From the NCBI GenBank assembly GCA_045602025.1, contig JAZSAT010000011.1, positions 1 to 64,000 of the forward strand: a stretch of 64,000 nt of DNA, read 5' to 3'. Of this stretch, positions 40,215 through 47,602 are shown in pieces (the first letter of the stretch is position 1; every line of letters starts with the position of its first letter). Source of the DNA: RGIG5579 sp045602025. Lineage in GTDB: Bacteria; Bacillota; Clostridia; Oscillospirales; SIG627. Under the pieces are notes generated by a model. It had not been told where the DNA came from. It was given only the letters and a program-made list of their open reading frames with translations, and ran no database searches. A program made the position numbers and the translations under genes.

Positions 40215-41510
40215 ATGATTTGTGAAAACTTAAAGGTTGAAGACGGCAGGCTTCTTTTCGCCGGAAGAGACCTAAGGGAAATTGCCGATCTTTACGGTAC
40301 TCCCCTTTATTTGATGGACGAAGACCGCATCCGAGAAAAGTGCCGCATATATAAAAGTGCGATGCTGAAGGCCTTCGGTGAGAATGCCACCCCCCTGTAT
40401 GCAGGCAAGGCCTGCGCCTTTCGCAGAATGTACCAAATCATGCAGGAAGAAAAAATGGGCGTGGAAGTGGTTTCCCCGGGCGAGATCTATACGGCAAAAA
40501 GTGCCGGTGCGGACCTTTCGGAAAGCTACTTTAACGGCAATAATAAGACCGATGAAGATATCCGTTTCGCCATGGAGTGCGGTGTGGGATATTTTGTGGT
40601 GGATAATGAAGAAGAGATCGATGCCATCGACCGTGTAGGAGAAAAACTCGGCAAAAGCCAGAAGATCCTCCTTCGGATCACCCCCGGTATTGATACTCAT
40701 ACTTATGAAGAAATTGCCACCGGTCAGGTGGATTCCAAGTTCGGCTCTGCCATTGAAACAGGGCAGGCGATGGAGATCACAAAAAAAGCACTTTCGTCAA
40801 AAAGAGCACTTCTTGTAGGCTTTCAGTGTCATGTAGGCAGTCAGGTGTTCGATTCCGATACCTTTATCCGTTCTGCCCGTATTATGATGGAGTATCTTTC
40901 TACCGTGCGGGAGGAAACGGGCTTTGTAGCAAAGCAGCTTTCTCTTGGCGGCGGTTACGGTGTTCGCTACACCGAAGAGGATCCCGAAATGGACCTTGAG
41001 GAAAATATTTTGCAGGTGGGAGCGGAAGTAAGAGCTCTTTGTGATAAGTACAATTTCCCTCAGCCGAAGATTTTACTTGAGCCGGGTAGGAGTATTGTTG
41101 CCGATGCAGGCCTTACGCTTTATTCCGTTGGTACGGTGAAGCGCATTCCCGGATATAAAAATTATGTTTCCGTCAACGGCGGTATGACCGACAATCCTCG
41201 GTTTGCCCTTTACGGCGCAGTACACACCCCTGTTCTTCCCGAAAAAATGGATGAAGAAAAGGATATGGTCTGCTCTGTAGTGGGTGCTTGCTGCGAAAGC
41301 GGTGATATTATTTGTGAGGGAGCCCGTCTTCCTTCCTCGGTAAAGAGAGACGATCTTCTTGCAGTTCTTACCACCGGCGCGTACAACTATGCTATGGCTT
41401 CCAACTATAACCGCCATTTAAGGCTTCCTGTTGTAATGCTCTCAGGCGGCAAGGATTATGTAGCTGTTCGCAGAGAAACCTTTGAGGATTTGATCTCTTG
41501 TGATCTGTAA
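40215..41510 (+). CDS. lysA: Diaminopimelate decarboxylase
   Basis: 431 aa fold-type III PLP enzyme, the last step to lysine. The PLP lysine is in PLYAGKACAFRRM. Further motifs are QCHVGSQVFDSD, LSLGGGYGVRY, LEPGRSIVADAG and CCESGDIICEGARLP. Last gene of the operon, with a terminator right after the stop. Confidence 0.96.
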   Translation: MICENLKVEDGRLLFAGRDLREIADLYGTPLYLMDEDRIREKCRIYKSAMLKAFGENATPLYAGKACAFRRMYQIMQEEKMGVEVVSPGEIYTAKSAGADLSESYFNGNNKTDEDIRFAMECGVGYFVVDNEEEIDAIDRVGEKLGKSQKILLRITPGIDTHTYEEIATGQVDSKFGSAIETGQAMEITKKALSSKRALLVGFQCHVGSQVFDSDTFIRSARIMMEYLSTVREETGFVAKQLSLGGGYGVRYTEEDPEMDLEENILQVGAEVRALCDKYNFPQPKILLEPGRSIVADAGLTLYSVGTVKRIPGYKNYVSVNGGMTDNPRFALYGAVHTPVLPEKMDEEKDMVCSVVGACCESGDIICEGARLPSSVKRDDLLAVLTTGAYNYAMASNYNRHLRLPVVMLSGGKDYVAVRRETFEDLISCDL

Positions 41511-41513
41511 AAG

Positions 41514-41543
41514 AAAAAGAACCCGATTTCGGGTTCTTTTTTT
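41514..41543. terminator. Terminator between lysA and the converging azlD
   Basis: 12-bp stem AAAAAGAACCCG / CGGGTTCTTTTT, ATTT loop, with A and T tracts on both sides. Confidence 0.85.
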
Positions 41544-41847
41544 ATATCAAAAACAATTCAAGCAGAAAGACCGTAGCACAGGAGATGCAGGCAACGGGGA
41601 AAAGCCCTGCTCCAAACCAAGCGGCTAAAATACCGATCACAAGGGCAACTGCTCCCGCTATGGGGGAATGGGTCGCTTCTATAATGGCGGGGAAGGTCAT
41701 CACTGCCAAGGTCACATAAGGGACATAATATAAAAAAGAATGAACAAATTGGCTTTTGATGGGTTTTCGGATCAGCGTCATGGGAAGCGTGCGGATCAGG
41801 TATGTAACGCCTGCCATAATAAGAATATAGATATAAGTGTTATGCAT
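41542..41847 (-). CDS. azlD: Branched-chain amino acid exporter subunit AzlD
   Basis: 101 aa, three to four hydrophobic helices. It begins IYILIMAGVTYLIRTLPMTLIRKP, the AzlD signature. It overlaps azlC by 8 bases and forms the small subunit of an AzlCD exporter. Confidence 0.9.
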   Translation of the reverse strand: MHNTYIYILIMAGVTYLIRTLPMTLIRKPIKSQFVHSFLYYVPYVTLAVMTFPAIIEATHSPIAGAVALVIGILAAWFGAGLFPVACISCATVFLLELFLI

Positions 41848-42565
41848 CTCGGTCCTCCTTTTCTACCTTCACAGGGAAGAGGAAGGCACCAAGGGCTGAA
41901 ATAAGAAGGGTCAGGATAATGGTGCGGCTTCCTTCCGAAAGGGTGTTCAAAAGGGGAAGGTAATGAAAAAGGCCGCTTGAAAGAAAACCGATTCCCACAA
42001 GAAGGGCGATCACACGGTTTTTCCTTGCAGGGGGAATGATAATAGCAAGGAACATACCGTAAAGGGCAACGCTCAAGGCTGAGACCACTCTTGCAGGCAG
42101 AATGTTTCCCGCAAGAATACCGAGGGATGTACCGATGGCCCAGGCGGGCATGGCAACGGTCATGGCACCGTAGTGATAAGGGGGGGATGTTGCTCCTTCT
42201 CTGGCAATGGAAATACCGAAAATTTCATCGGTTACAGCAAGGCCCATCAGAAGTCTGTGTAAAAGACCCGTTTTAGGCGAAATGCGCTGCGCGAGAGCAA
42301 AGCTCATTAAAAGATAGCGGGCATTGGTGATCAGGGTGATCAGTGCCATTTCCAAATAAGAAGCATTTGCACCGATCAGGAGAAAGCCGGCATATTCCCC
42401 TGCAGAGGCATTGTTTAAAATACTGGCGAGAAACCCTTGGAAAGCATCAAGCCCTGCCTTTTTTGCAGCAATTCCGAGGGAAAAGGAAACGGCAAAATAT
42501 CCTAACGCAATGGGGATCCCGTCACGAAGGCCTTCCCGATAGGGAAGAGAGCGTGTTTTTTTCAT
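41840..42565 (-). CDS. azlC: Branched-chain amino acid exporter subunit AzlC
   Basis: 241 aa, multi-pass membrane protein. Family segments: GYFAVSFSLGIAAKKAGLDA, NASAGEYAGFLLIGANA and RYLLMSFALAQRI, then LAVTDEIFGIS. ATG 42565 was preferred over an upstream in-frame start because AAAGG precedes it and the upstream extension is basic and unconserved. Confidence 0.92.
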   Translation of the reverse strand: MKKTRSLPYREGLRDGIPIALGYFAVSFSLGIAAKKAGLDAFQGFLASILNNASAGEYAGFLLIGANASYLEMALITLITNARYLLMSFALAQRISPKTGLLHRLLMGLAVTDEIFGISIAREGATSPPYHYGAMTVAMPAWAIGTSLGILAGNILPARVVSALSVALYGMFLAIIIPPARKNRVIALLVGIGFLSSGLFHYLPLLNTLSEGSRTIILTLLISALGAFLFPVKVEKEDRDA

Positions 42566-42598
42566 AGCCTTTCCTTTCCGAAAATAAAATTGCAAAAG

Positions 42599-42628
42599 AA
42601 AAAAGCACTTCTTCCGAAGTGCTTTTTT
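42599..42628 (-). terminator. Terminator of the tRNA cluster
   Basis: 12-bp stem AAAAAAGCACTT / AAGTGCTTTTTT with a 6-base loop, directly after tRNA-Met; symmetric. Confidence 0.85.
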
Positions 42629-42704
42629 GGTAGCGGAAGTCGGATTTGAACCAACGACCTGCCGGGTATGAACCGGATGCTCTAGCCAACTGAGCTATTC
42701 CGCC
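42628..42704 (-). tRNA. tRNA-Met (anticodon CAT)
   Basis: Acceptor GGCGGAA / TTCCGCT (G1-U72), CCA encoded, anticodon loop TTCATAC. Shape fits an elongator; an Ile tRNA read after C34 modification cannot be excluded. Confidence 0.88.
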
Positions 42705-42731
42705 GAATACATCCTTGCGGATAAAAATAAG

Positions 42732-42809
42732 TGGGGTGGATAATCGGATTCGAACCGACGACCTCCAGGGCCACAACCTGGCGCTCTAACCAACTGAGCT
42801 ATATCCACC
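42732..42809 (-). tRNA. tRNA-His (anticodon GTG)
   Basis: Extra G(-1) opposite C73, as is diagnostic for tRNA-His; acceptor GTGGATA / TATCCAC, anticodon loop TTGTGGC, CCA encoded. Confidence 0.95.
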
Positions 42810-42813
42810 ATAA

Positions 42814-42890
42814 TGGCGTGCTTTGAGGGATTCGAACCCCCGACCTACTGCTTAGAAGGCAGTTGCTCTATCCGGCTGAGCTAAAAGCAC
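42814..42890 (-). tRNA. tRNA-Arg (anticodon TCT)
   Basis: Acceptor GTGCTTT / AAAGCAC, discriminator G, CCA encoded, anticodon loop CTTCTAA. Confidence 0.95.
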
Positions 42891-42894
42891 ATAG

Positions 42895-42968
<74 letters not shown>

Positions 42969-42998
42969 GTAGCACTCGGCTTAAAAAGCCGCTCGAAT

Positions 42999-43027
42999 AT
43001 AGTAACACAAAGAGACTCAATTGTCAA
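42999..43027 (-). promoter_or_regulatory. Promoter of the Gly-Arg-His-Met tRNA cluster
   Basis: Minus-strand TTGACA, 17 bases, TACTAT. A small GGCTTTTTAAGCC stem lies between it and tRNA-Gly. Confidence 0.75.
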
Positions 43028-43101
43028 TAACTTTTTGAAGAAAAAATCATCAAAATTTCCAAAAAAAATAATAAAAAGCTGAAAAAATATTGAAAAAAGC
43101 C

Positions 43102-43130
43102 TTGACAAAGAGACTTCCAAAGCATATAAT
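43102..43130 (+). promoter_or_regulatory. Promoter of tRNA-Pro
   Basis: TTGACA, 17 bases, TATAAT: consensus at both boxes. Confidence 0.85.
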
Positions 43131-43141
43131 ATTTAGGCTAT

Positions 43142-43217
43142 CTGGGTGTAGCGCAGATGGTAGCGCGCTACCTTGGGGTGGTAGAGGCCGTGGGTTCAAA
43201 TCCCGCCACTCAGACCA
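43142..43217 (+). tRNA. tRNA-Pro (anticodon GGG)
   Basis: Acceptor CTGGGTG / CACTCAG (one G-U), discriminator A, CCA encoded, anticodon stem CTACC / GGTAG with loop TTGGGGT, hence GGG. Confidence 0.93.
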
Positions 43218-43219
43218 GT

Positions 43220-43252
43220 AAAAGACAGGTTTCTTTAGAGACCTGTCTTTTT
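43220..43252 (+). terminator. Terminator of tRNA-Pro
   Basis: 11-bp stem AAAAGACAGGT / ACCTGTCTTTT followed by more T. Confidence 0.8.
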
Positions 43253-43341
43253 CATTTTTTCGGTCTTATTTACAAGCCTTGTTTTTTGTGATAAATTATT
43301 ATTATTGTTGATATTAGTTTTTATTTGTGAACGGAGATAAA

Positions 43342-44970
43342 ATGGAACCATTTCAGGAAGGAAAGACATTTTATGCCTGCGGAACAGCGGTTATTGTCCG
43401 TGAGGATACTCGTGGTGAAACCCATATTTTTCGCGCGTCTGACGGTATTTGCCTTTCAAAGGAAGACCTTACAGGCGGCGTTGTTTTTGGCGGCGGTAAG
43501 GGCGAGAGCTTAACTTGTACAAATGTAACAATGGAATCCGGCTTTTTAAAGGATCTTTTCGGCGGCGGTGAGGACGGTTTTGTCAAAAGCATAAAAATCT
43601 CTCTTTTGGGCGGATTGATCGAAAGATATTTTTGCGGCGGCGGACTGGATGATTCGGTCGGGAGTGTGGAATTTTCTGCTATGGGCGGTGTTGTCCGCCA
43701 TTCTGTTTTTGCTTTTGGTATGTCGAAGAGATGTGAGTGCGCTAATGTTTTGTATGACGGTACACTCTGCACCAATTTTCGGCTTGGAAGCAAGCATTTA
43801 GATGCCGAGATCCTGGGCGAATCTCATTTTATAATGAAAAGCGGTCACATTTTTGATCTTGCCTTTGGGGCAAAAAAGCAAAAAGGCAGAATTGCCGCCG
43901 AGATCTGCGGCGGCACCGTGGAGCAGAGAATTTCTGCCAGATGTGAACCTGAGAAACTCTCTTTGAAATTATATGAAAATATTTTTTATCCCGACGGCCA
44001 CGGAGGCTTTTTTCCAAGGCTTCCCGAAAGGCTCCCGATCTCCTATCTTCCCAAAATAAAAAAAGAGATGCAAAAAAGCAGAACAGGAAAGGACGCGTTC
44101 TTTTTTGATACTGCCGGAGAAAAGGGAAAGCTGGTTTTCCGCTTTTTCGGCCTGAGGCATCCGGAGGTATCCCACGATATTACGCCTTTTTCCGATTTCA
44201 TCGGAGATGCTTTTCTCATTTCTTTTCCCAATGGACAACATATGCTTGTGGATACAGGAATGCCTTATGCTTACGGCGAAATTTATAATTCCCTGAAAAA
44301 ATTAAATGTAAAGAAAATTGATTTTCTTATGATAACGCATTCCCATATTGATCATATCGGTAATGCAGAGAAGATCCTTTTGGATTTTTCGGTTTCGGAG
44401 CTTTGGCTTCCCGATCTTGATATGGTTTTATCCGATGAAGAAGAAAAAATGGAAAAAGATCTCCTTTTAACAGCAAAACAAAAAGGAGTTCTTTTCAGAA
44501 AAGTGGGAAGAGGCGATCGTATTTTTGTGGGAGAAGGGGAGCTTTCTTCCGAAATTCTTATTCTGAATCCAAACCGTGGGGATAAGGAGCTTGCGGATCC
44601 AAACGGTGTTTCCATCGCCTGTAAAGTAAGCTTTCAAAAAGGGTCTGCCATTCTCGGCGGTGATATTTCAGAGCGCGAGGAGAAACAGATCCTCTGCGAT
44701 TTTCCCGGAGAGCTTGCGTGTGATCTTATAAAACTTTCCCATCACGGAATCGTTTATCAAAATTCTCCTGCTTTTATAGAGGCCTGTTCTCCCAAAAAAG
44801 CAGTCGTGCAAAATACAAGAGATGAGGGGGCCTTTGTTAAAATCACTTCTTTTGCACTGGAAAAGGCAAACGGCTTTTCCAAAGACAATCTTTTTGTTAC
44901 AGGGAAACACGGAAAAATCAAAGTGATTTTATCCGATCAGGGAAAGCTTGAAATTGCAACGGAATTTTAA
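43342..44970 (+). CDS. Metallo-beta-lactamase-fold hydrolase (ComEC-C-like) with a glycine-rich N-terminal domain
   Basis: 542 aa, no signal peptide. The C-terminal ~250 residues are a metallo-beta-lactamase fold: MITHSHIDHIGN (HxHxDH), later GGDISEREEKQIL and KLSHHGI, as in ComEC/Rec2-related soluble hydrolases. The N-terminal ~230 residues contain repeated FGGGKGES / FGGGEDGF / CGGGLDDS turns at intervals of about 25 residues, which suggests a right-handed beta-helix or solenoid. Function unknown. ATG 43342 follows GGAG at 5 bases. Monocistronic, followed by a tRNA. Confidence 0.7.
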   Translation: MEPFQEGKTFYACGTAVIVREDTRGETHIFRASDGICLSKEDLTGGVVFGGGKGESLTCTNVTMESGFLKDLFGGGEDGFVKSIKISLLGGLIERYFCGGGLDDSVGSVEFSAMGGVVRHSVFAFGMSKRCECANVLYDGTLCTNFRLGSKHLDAEILGESHFIMKSGHIFDLAFGAKKQKGRIAAEICGGTVEQRISARCEPEKLSLKLYENIFYPDGHGGFFPRLPERLPISYLPKIKKEMQKSRTGKDAFFFDTAGEKGKLVFRFFGLRHPEVSHDITPFSDFIGDAFLISFPNGQHMLVDTGMPYAYGEIYNSLKKLNVKKIDFLMITHSHIDHIGNAEKILLDFSVSELWLPDLDMVLSDEEEKMEKDLLLTAKQKGVLFRKVGRGDRIFVGEGELSSEILILNPNRGDKELADPNGVSIACKVSFQKGSAILGGDISEREEKQILCDFPGELACDLIKLSHHGIVYQNSPAFIEACSPKKAVVQNTRDEGAFVKITSFALEKANGFSKDNLFVTGKHGKIKVILSDQGKLEIATEF

Positions 44971-44992
44971 ACCGTATCCGACGGATTTCCCC

Positions 44993-45021
44993 TTGATTTT
45001 GTGTGCTTTCTATGTTATAAT
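44993..45021 (+). promoter_or_regulatory. Promoter of tRNA-Gly(CCC)
   Basis: TTGATT, 17 bases, TATAAT, 11 bases before the tRNA. Confidence 0.8.
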
Positions 45022-45032
45022 TCTACCATCAA

Positions 45033-45106
45033 GCGGGTATAGTTCAGTGGTAGAATGTCAGCTTCCCAAGCTGAAAATGCGGGTTCGATTCCCGTTACCC
45101 GCTCCA
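45033..45106 (+). tRNA. tRNA-Gly (anticodon CCC)
   Basis: Acceptor GCGGGTA / TACCCGC, discriminator T, CCA encoded, anticodon loop TTCCCAA. Confidence 0.95.
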
Positions 45107-45109
45107 TGT

Positions 45110-45148
45110 AAAAAACCTCTTTTGCCTACCGGACAAAAGAGGTTTTTT
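45110..45148 (+). terminator. Terminator of tRNA-Gly(CCC)
   Basis: 15-bp stem AAAAAACCTCTTTTG / CAAAAGAGGTTTTTT with a CCTACCGGA-type loop shared with hairpins at 8978 and (inverted) 46285. Confidence 0.85.
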
Positions 45149-45153
45149 ACAAT

Positions 45154-45319
45154 GATATCCGTTCCTGGCGGAACGGGTGATATACCCTGCGGGTATGATA
45201 TCTGCTTCGCAGATGATATATGCCTTCGGCATATGAAGGAACGGATATCATATCATGCTTGCGAAGCAAGTATATCATACGCCGTTAGCCGTATATCATA
45301 TCGCGTCAGCGATATATCA
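45154..45319 (+). repeat. Palindrome array 2 (nested short hairpins)
   Basis: Outer inverted repeat GATATCCGTTCC (45154-45165) / GGAACGGATATC (45238-45249) enclosing four small hairpins: GTTCC-tggc-GGAAC, ATACCC-tgc-GGGTAT, ATCTGC-ttc-GCAGAT and ATATGCC-ttc-GGCATAT. Three more follow: CTTGC-gaa-GCAAG, ATACG..CGTAT and ATATCGC-gtca-GCGATAT. The linkers are GATATC-like, where array 1 has GAAATC-like linkers. It ends in TCATTGAAA, the start of a promoter, exactly as in array 1. Confidence 0.8.
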
Positions 45320-45348
45320 TTGAAAAACACAGCATTTTATGATATAAT
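45320..45348 (+). promoter_or_regulatory. Promoter at the end of palindrome array 2
   Basis: TTGAAA, 17 bases, TATAAT, then 22 bases to the GTG start of the four-helix-bundle gene. Same placement relative to the array as at 9180-9208. Confidence 0.75.
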
Positions 45349-45370
45349 GCCGTTGAAATAAGGTGTATTT

Positions 45371-45724
45371 GTGTCCGAAAACAAATTACTTGACTTATCT
45401 TTTGAATTTGCGGTTGCTATTGTTAATCTTGTTGACGGTGTAACTGCACCGAAAAGTTCTTATATGACCGATCAGCTTGCAAGAGCCGGCACTTCTGTTG
45501 GAGCTAACATCCACGAAGCACAGTACGCACAGAGCAAGAAAGATTTTGTGGCAAAGTTAGAGATTGCACTCAAAGAATCCAACGAAACAAGTTATTGGTT
45601 GAAATTGATGTGCGAAACTAAAAGGATAGATAATGCAACCTATCAACACGCGGAGAAACTTTGCGGCAATATCCGCAGACTGTTGATTGCATCTTGCAAA
45701 ACCGCAAAGGAGAATAATAAATGA
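45371..45724 (+). CDS. Four-helix-bundle protein (23S rRNA intervening-sequence protein family)
   Basis: 117 aa, all helical. Family motifs: LSFEFAVAIVNLVDGV, YMTDQLARAGTSVGANIHEA and SKKDFVAKLEIALKESNETSYWL, ending IRRLLIASCKTAKEN. Relatives are encoded in 23S rRNA intervening sequences and include the Avd accessory proteins of diversity-generating retroelements; no reverse transcriptase is nearby. GTG 45371 has AAGGTG upstream. It overlaps the following kinase by 4 bases and stands immediately after palindrome array 2. A broken relative lies at 12726-12906. Confidence 0.88.
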   Translation: MSENKLLDLSFEFAVAIVNLVDGVTAPKSSYMTDQLARAGTSVGANIHEAQYAQSKKDFVAKLEIALKESNETSYWLKLMCETKRIDNATYQHAEKLCGNIRRLLIASCKTAKENNK

Positions 45725-46209
45725 AACGCGTAATTGTAATCGGGTGTCCCGGAAGCGGCAAAACAACTTTTGCAGAAAAACTAAATAAGATAACAGGGTT
45801 GCCGCTGTATTATCTTGATGCTATTTGGCACAAGCCTGATAAAACGCATATCTTAAGGGAAGAATTTGATCAAAGAATACAAGAGATTTTTGCAACAGAT
45901 GCGTGGATCATTGACGGCAATTACAGCAGGACGGTTGAAATGCGGCTTAGAGAATGCGATACCGTCATTCTCTTTGATCTGCCGACAGAGGTTTGCTTGC
46001 AGGGGGCAACGGAGCGGCTTGGAAAGGGTCGCTATGATCTGCCGTGGATAGAAAAAGAATTGGATCCGGAATTCGAAGGCTTTATTAAAGACTTTTCCAA
46101 GCATTCTTTACCAAAACTATATGAGTTAATTGAAAAGTATCGAGCAGAAAAACAAGTAATCATTTTTAAAAGCAGAAAAGAAGCGGATGACTTTTTGAGT
46201 AGAGCATAA
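45721..46209 (+). CDS. P-loop small-molecule kinase, FlaR / topology-modulation-like
   Basis: 162 aa, adenylate-kinase-like. Walker A is IGCPGSGKTTFAEKL (about residues 6-20). YYLDAIWHKPD is the substrate-side motif of DNA topology modulation protein FlaR relatives, and TDAWIIDGNYSRTVEMRL and TVILFDLPTEVCLQ follow. The true substrate of these proteins is uncertain. It is coupled to the four-helix-bundle gene by a 4-base overlap, so the pair is expressed from the array promoter. Confidence 0.8.
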   Translation: MKRVIVIGCPGSGKTTFAEKLNKITGLPLYYLDAIWHKPDKTHILREEFDQRIQEIFATDAWIIDGNYSRTVEMRLRECDTVILFDLPTEVCLQGATERLGKGRYDLPWIEKELDPEFEGFIKDFSKHSLPKLYELIEKYRAEKQVIIFKSRKEADDFLSRA

Positions 46210-46251
46210 ATATACCTTTCCGGTAACCCTCCGATTGCCTTAGGTATATTT
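46208..46251 (+). repeat. Inverted repeat after the kinase gene
   Basis: AAATATACCT / AGGTATATTT (10 bp) with a 24-base loop. There is no T-tract beyond the stem itself; it may be a weak terminator or element end. Confidence 0.4.
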
Positions 46252-46284
46252 ACTATTCAGTTGCGTATGGTAACTCTTTCAAGA

Positions 46285-46315
46285 AACCCCTTTTGTCGGT
46301 AGGCAAAAAGGGGTT
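46285..46315. repeat. Inverted copy of the CCTACCGG-loop hairpin
   Basis: Stem AACCCCTTTTG / CAAAAAGGGGTT with loop TCGGTAGG, the reverse complement of the loop seen after tRNA-Gly at 45110. Together the two bracket the array 2 cassette. A further small CCACCC / GGGTGG hairpin lies at 46332-46347. Confidence 0.55.
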
Positions 46316-46478
46316 CCCTTTTTAACTGAAACCACCCTTTTGGGTGGAGAAAGTATTTTTGTTGATTTTATGGAGAGCAACAGAAAAATGAATCATATGC
46401 CCGAGAAAGGATCTTCTTGATTTGTACGAAAAGAAATGGTAAAATCTTTTTAGAAAATTTCGGTCAATGGGAGAAGAT

Positions 46479-47381
46479 ATGTCCTACCGCGATCTGAATA
46501 CTTACTTAAGAGAAAAATTCGGTAAAAAAATATATAAAATATCCCTTTCCACCCCTTTTACCTGTCCCAACCGTGATGGAACGAAGGGGGTAGGGGGATG
46601 CATCTTTTGTTCTGCATCCGGCAGCGGAAATTTTGCGGCAAAAGGGAGCGATCCCGTATCCCTTCAGCTTTTGGAAGGAAAAGAAAGGGTAAAGAATAAG
46701 ATACGCGGAGAAGCGGGCTATATTGCCTATTTTCAGTCCTTTTCTTCTACTTACGGAGATGTTTCCGTGCAAAGAAAAGTTTTCTACGAAGCCATCTCGG
46801 ATCCTGAGGTGGTTGCTCTTTCCGTTGCCACCCGTCCGGACTGTTTACCCGAAGAGGTTTTGGACCTTTTGGAAGAGATCAACCGTACAAAGCCTGTTTG
46901 GGTGGAGCTTGGGTTTCAGACGGCAAAGGTGGAAACTGTCGAATTGATCCGTCGCGGCTATGACAACAGCGTTTATTTAGAAGCGGTATCCAACTTGAAG
47001 AAAAGAGGAATTCCTGTGATCGTTCATCTGATCCTGGGTCTTCCCGGGGAGGATCATAATGATGAGATTCGTTCCCTTCGCTATGCAATCAGAGAGGGCG
47101 TGGAAGGGGTAAAATTTCACCTTCTCCATGTGCTTCGGGGAACGGATCTTGCAGAAATGGACTATGAGGCTCTTTCCTTGGAGGAGTATGTATGGCGTGT
47201 AACAGATCTGATCCGATATGTTCCGAAAAACGTTGTGATCCACAGGCTCACCGGTGACGGAGATAAAAAAGAATTGATTGCCCCCCTTTGGAGCGGCGAT
47301 AAAAAGAGAGTGCTGGCAGAGATCGCAAAGCGCATACGAAGAGAAAATATTGTGCAGGGGGAAGCACTTTTTCAAAAATAA
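46479..47381 (+). CDS. Radical SAM protein, YhcC family
   Basis: 300 aa. It begins SYRDLNTYLREKFGKKIYKI, then PFTCPNRDGTKGVGGCIFC, which holds the family's unusual cluster spacing (C-x8-10-C-x2-C). AYFQSFSSTYGD and LGFQTAKVETVELIRRGYD follow. No substrate is firmly known for YhcC proteins. ATG 46479 was preferred over 46467 because GGAGAAG precedes it and the relatives start there. Confidence 0.88.
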   Translation: MSYRDLNTYLREKFGKKIYKISLSTPFTCPNRDGTKGVGGCIFCSASGSGNFAAKGSDPVSLQLLEGKERVKNKIRGEAGYIAYFQSFSSTYGDVSVQRKVFYEAISDPEVVALSVATRPDCLPEEVLDLLEEINRTKPVWVELGFQTAKVETVELIRRGYDNSVYLEAVSNLKKRGIPVIVHLILGLPGEDHNDEIRSLRYAIREGVEGVKFHLLHVLRGTDLAEMDYEALSLEEYVWRVTDLIRYVPKNVVIHRLTGDGDKKELIAPLWSGDKKRVLAEIAKRIRRENIVQGEALFQK

Positions 47382-47401
47382 GAAATTTTTTCAAAAACCT
47401 C

Positions 47402-47430
47402 TTGACAAATACCGCTTGCTCTGTTAAAAT
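47402..47430 (+). promoter_or_regulatory. Promoter of tRNA-Glu
   Basis: TTGACA, 17 bases, TAAAAT, 12 bases before the tRNA. Confidence 0.8.
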
Positions 47431-47442
47431 AACCAAGTCTTC

Positions 47443-47517
47443 GGCCCGTTGGTCAAGCGGTTAAGACACCGCCCTTTCACGGCGGTAACATGGGTTCGAT
47501 TCCCGTACGGGTCACCA
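47443..47517 (+). tRNA. tRNA-Glu (anticodon TTC)
   Basis: Acceptor GGCCCGT / ACGGGTC, discriminator A, CCA encoded, anticodon loop CTTTCAC. Confidence 0.95.
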
Positions 47518-47519
47518 GC

Positions 47520-47553
47520 AAAAAAGGACTTGCGAGAGCAAGTCCTTTTTTTT
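47520..47553 (+). terminator. Terminator of tRNA-Glu
   Basis: 14-bp perfect stem AAAAAAGGACTTGC / GCAAGTCCTTTTTT, GAGA loop. Confidence 0.88.
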
Positions 47554-47602
47554 GCAGATTATTGATATAAATAAATATGTATTGATAAAAAACGGAGTCA
47601 AT

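Noticed and set aside
45371..45724. Avd of a diversity-generating retroelement
   Set aside because: Same fold family, but there is no reverse transcriptase, template repeat or variable repeat within the window.
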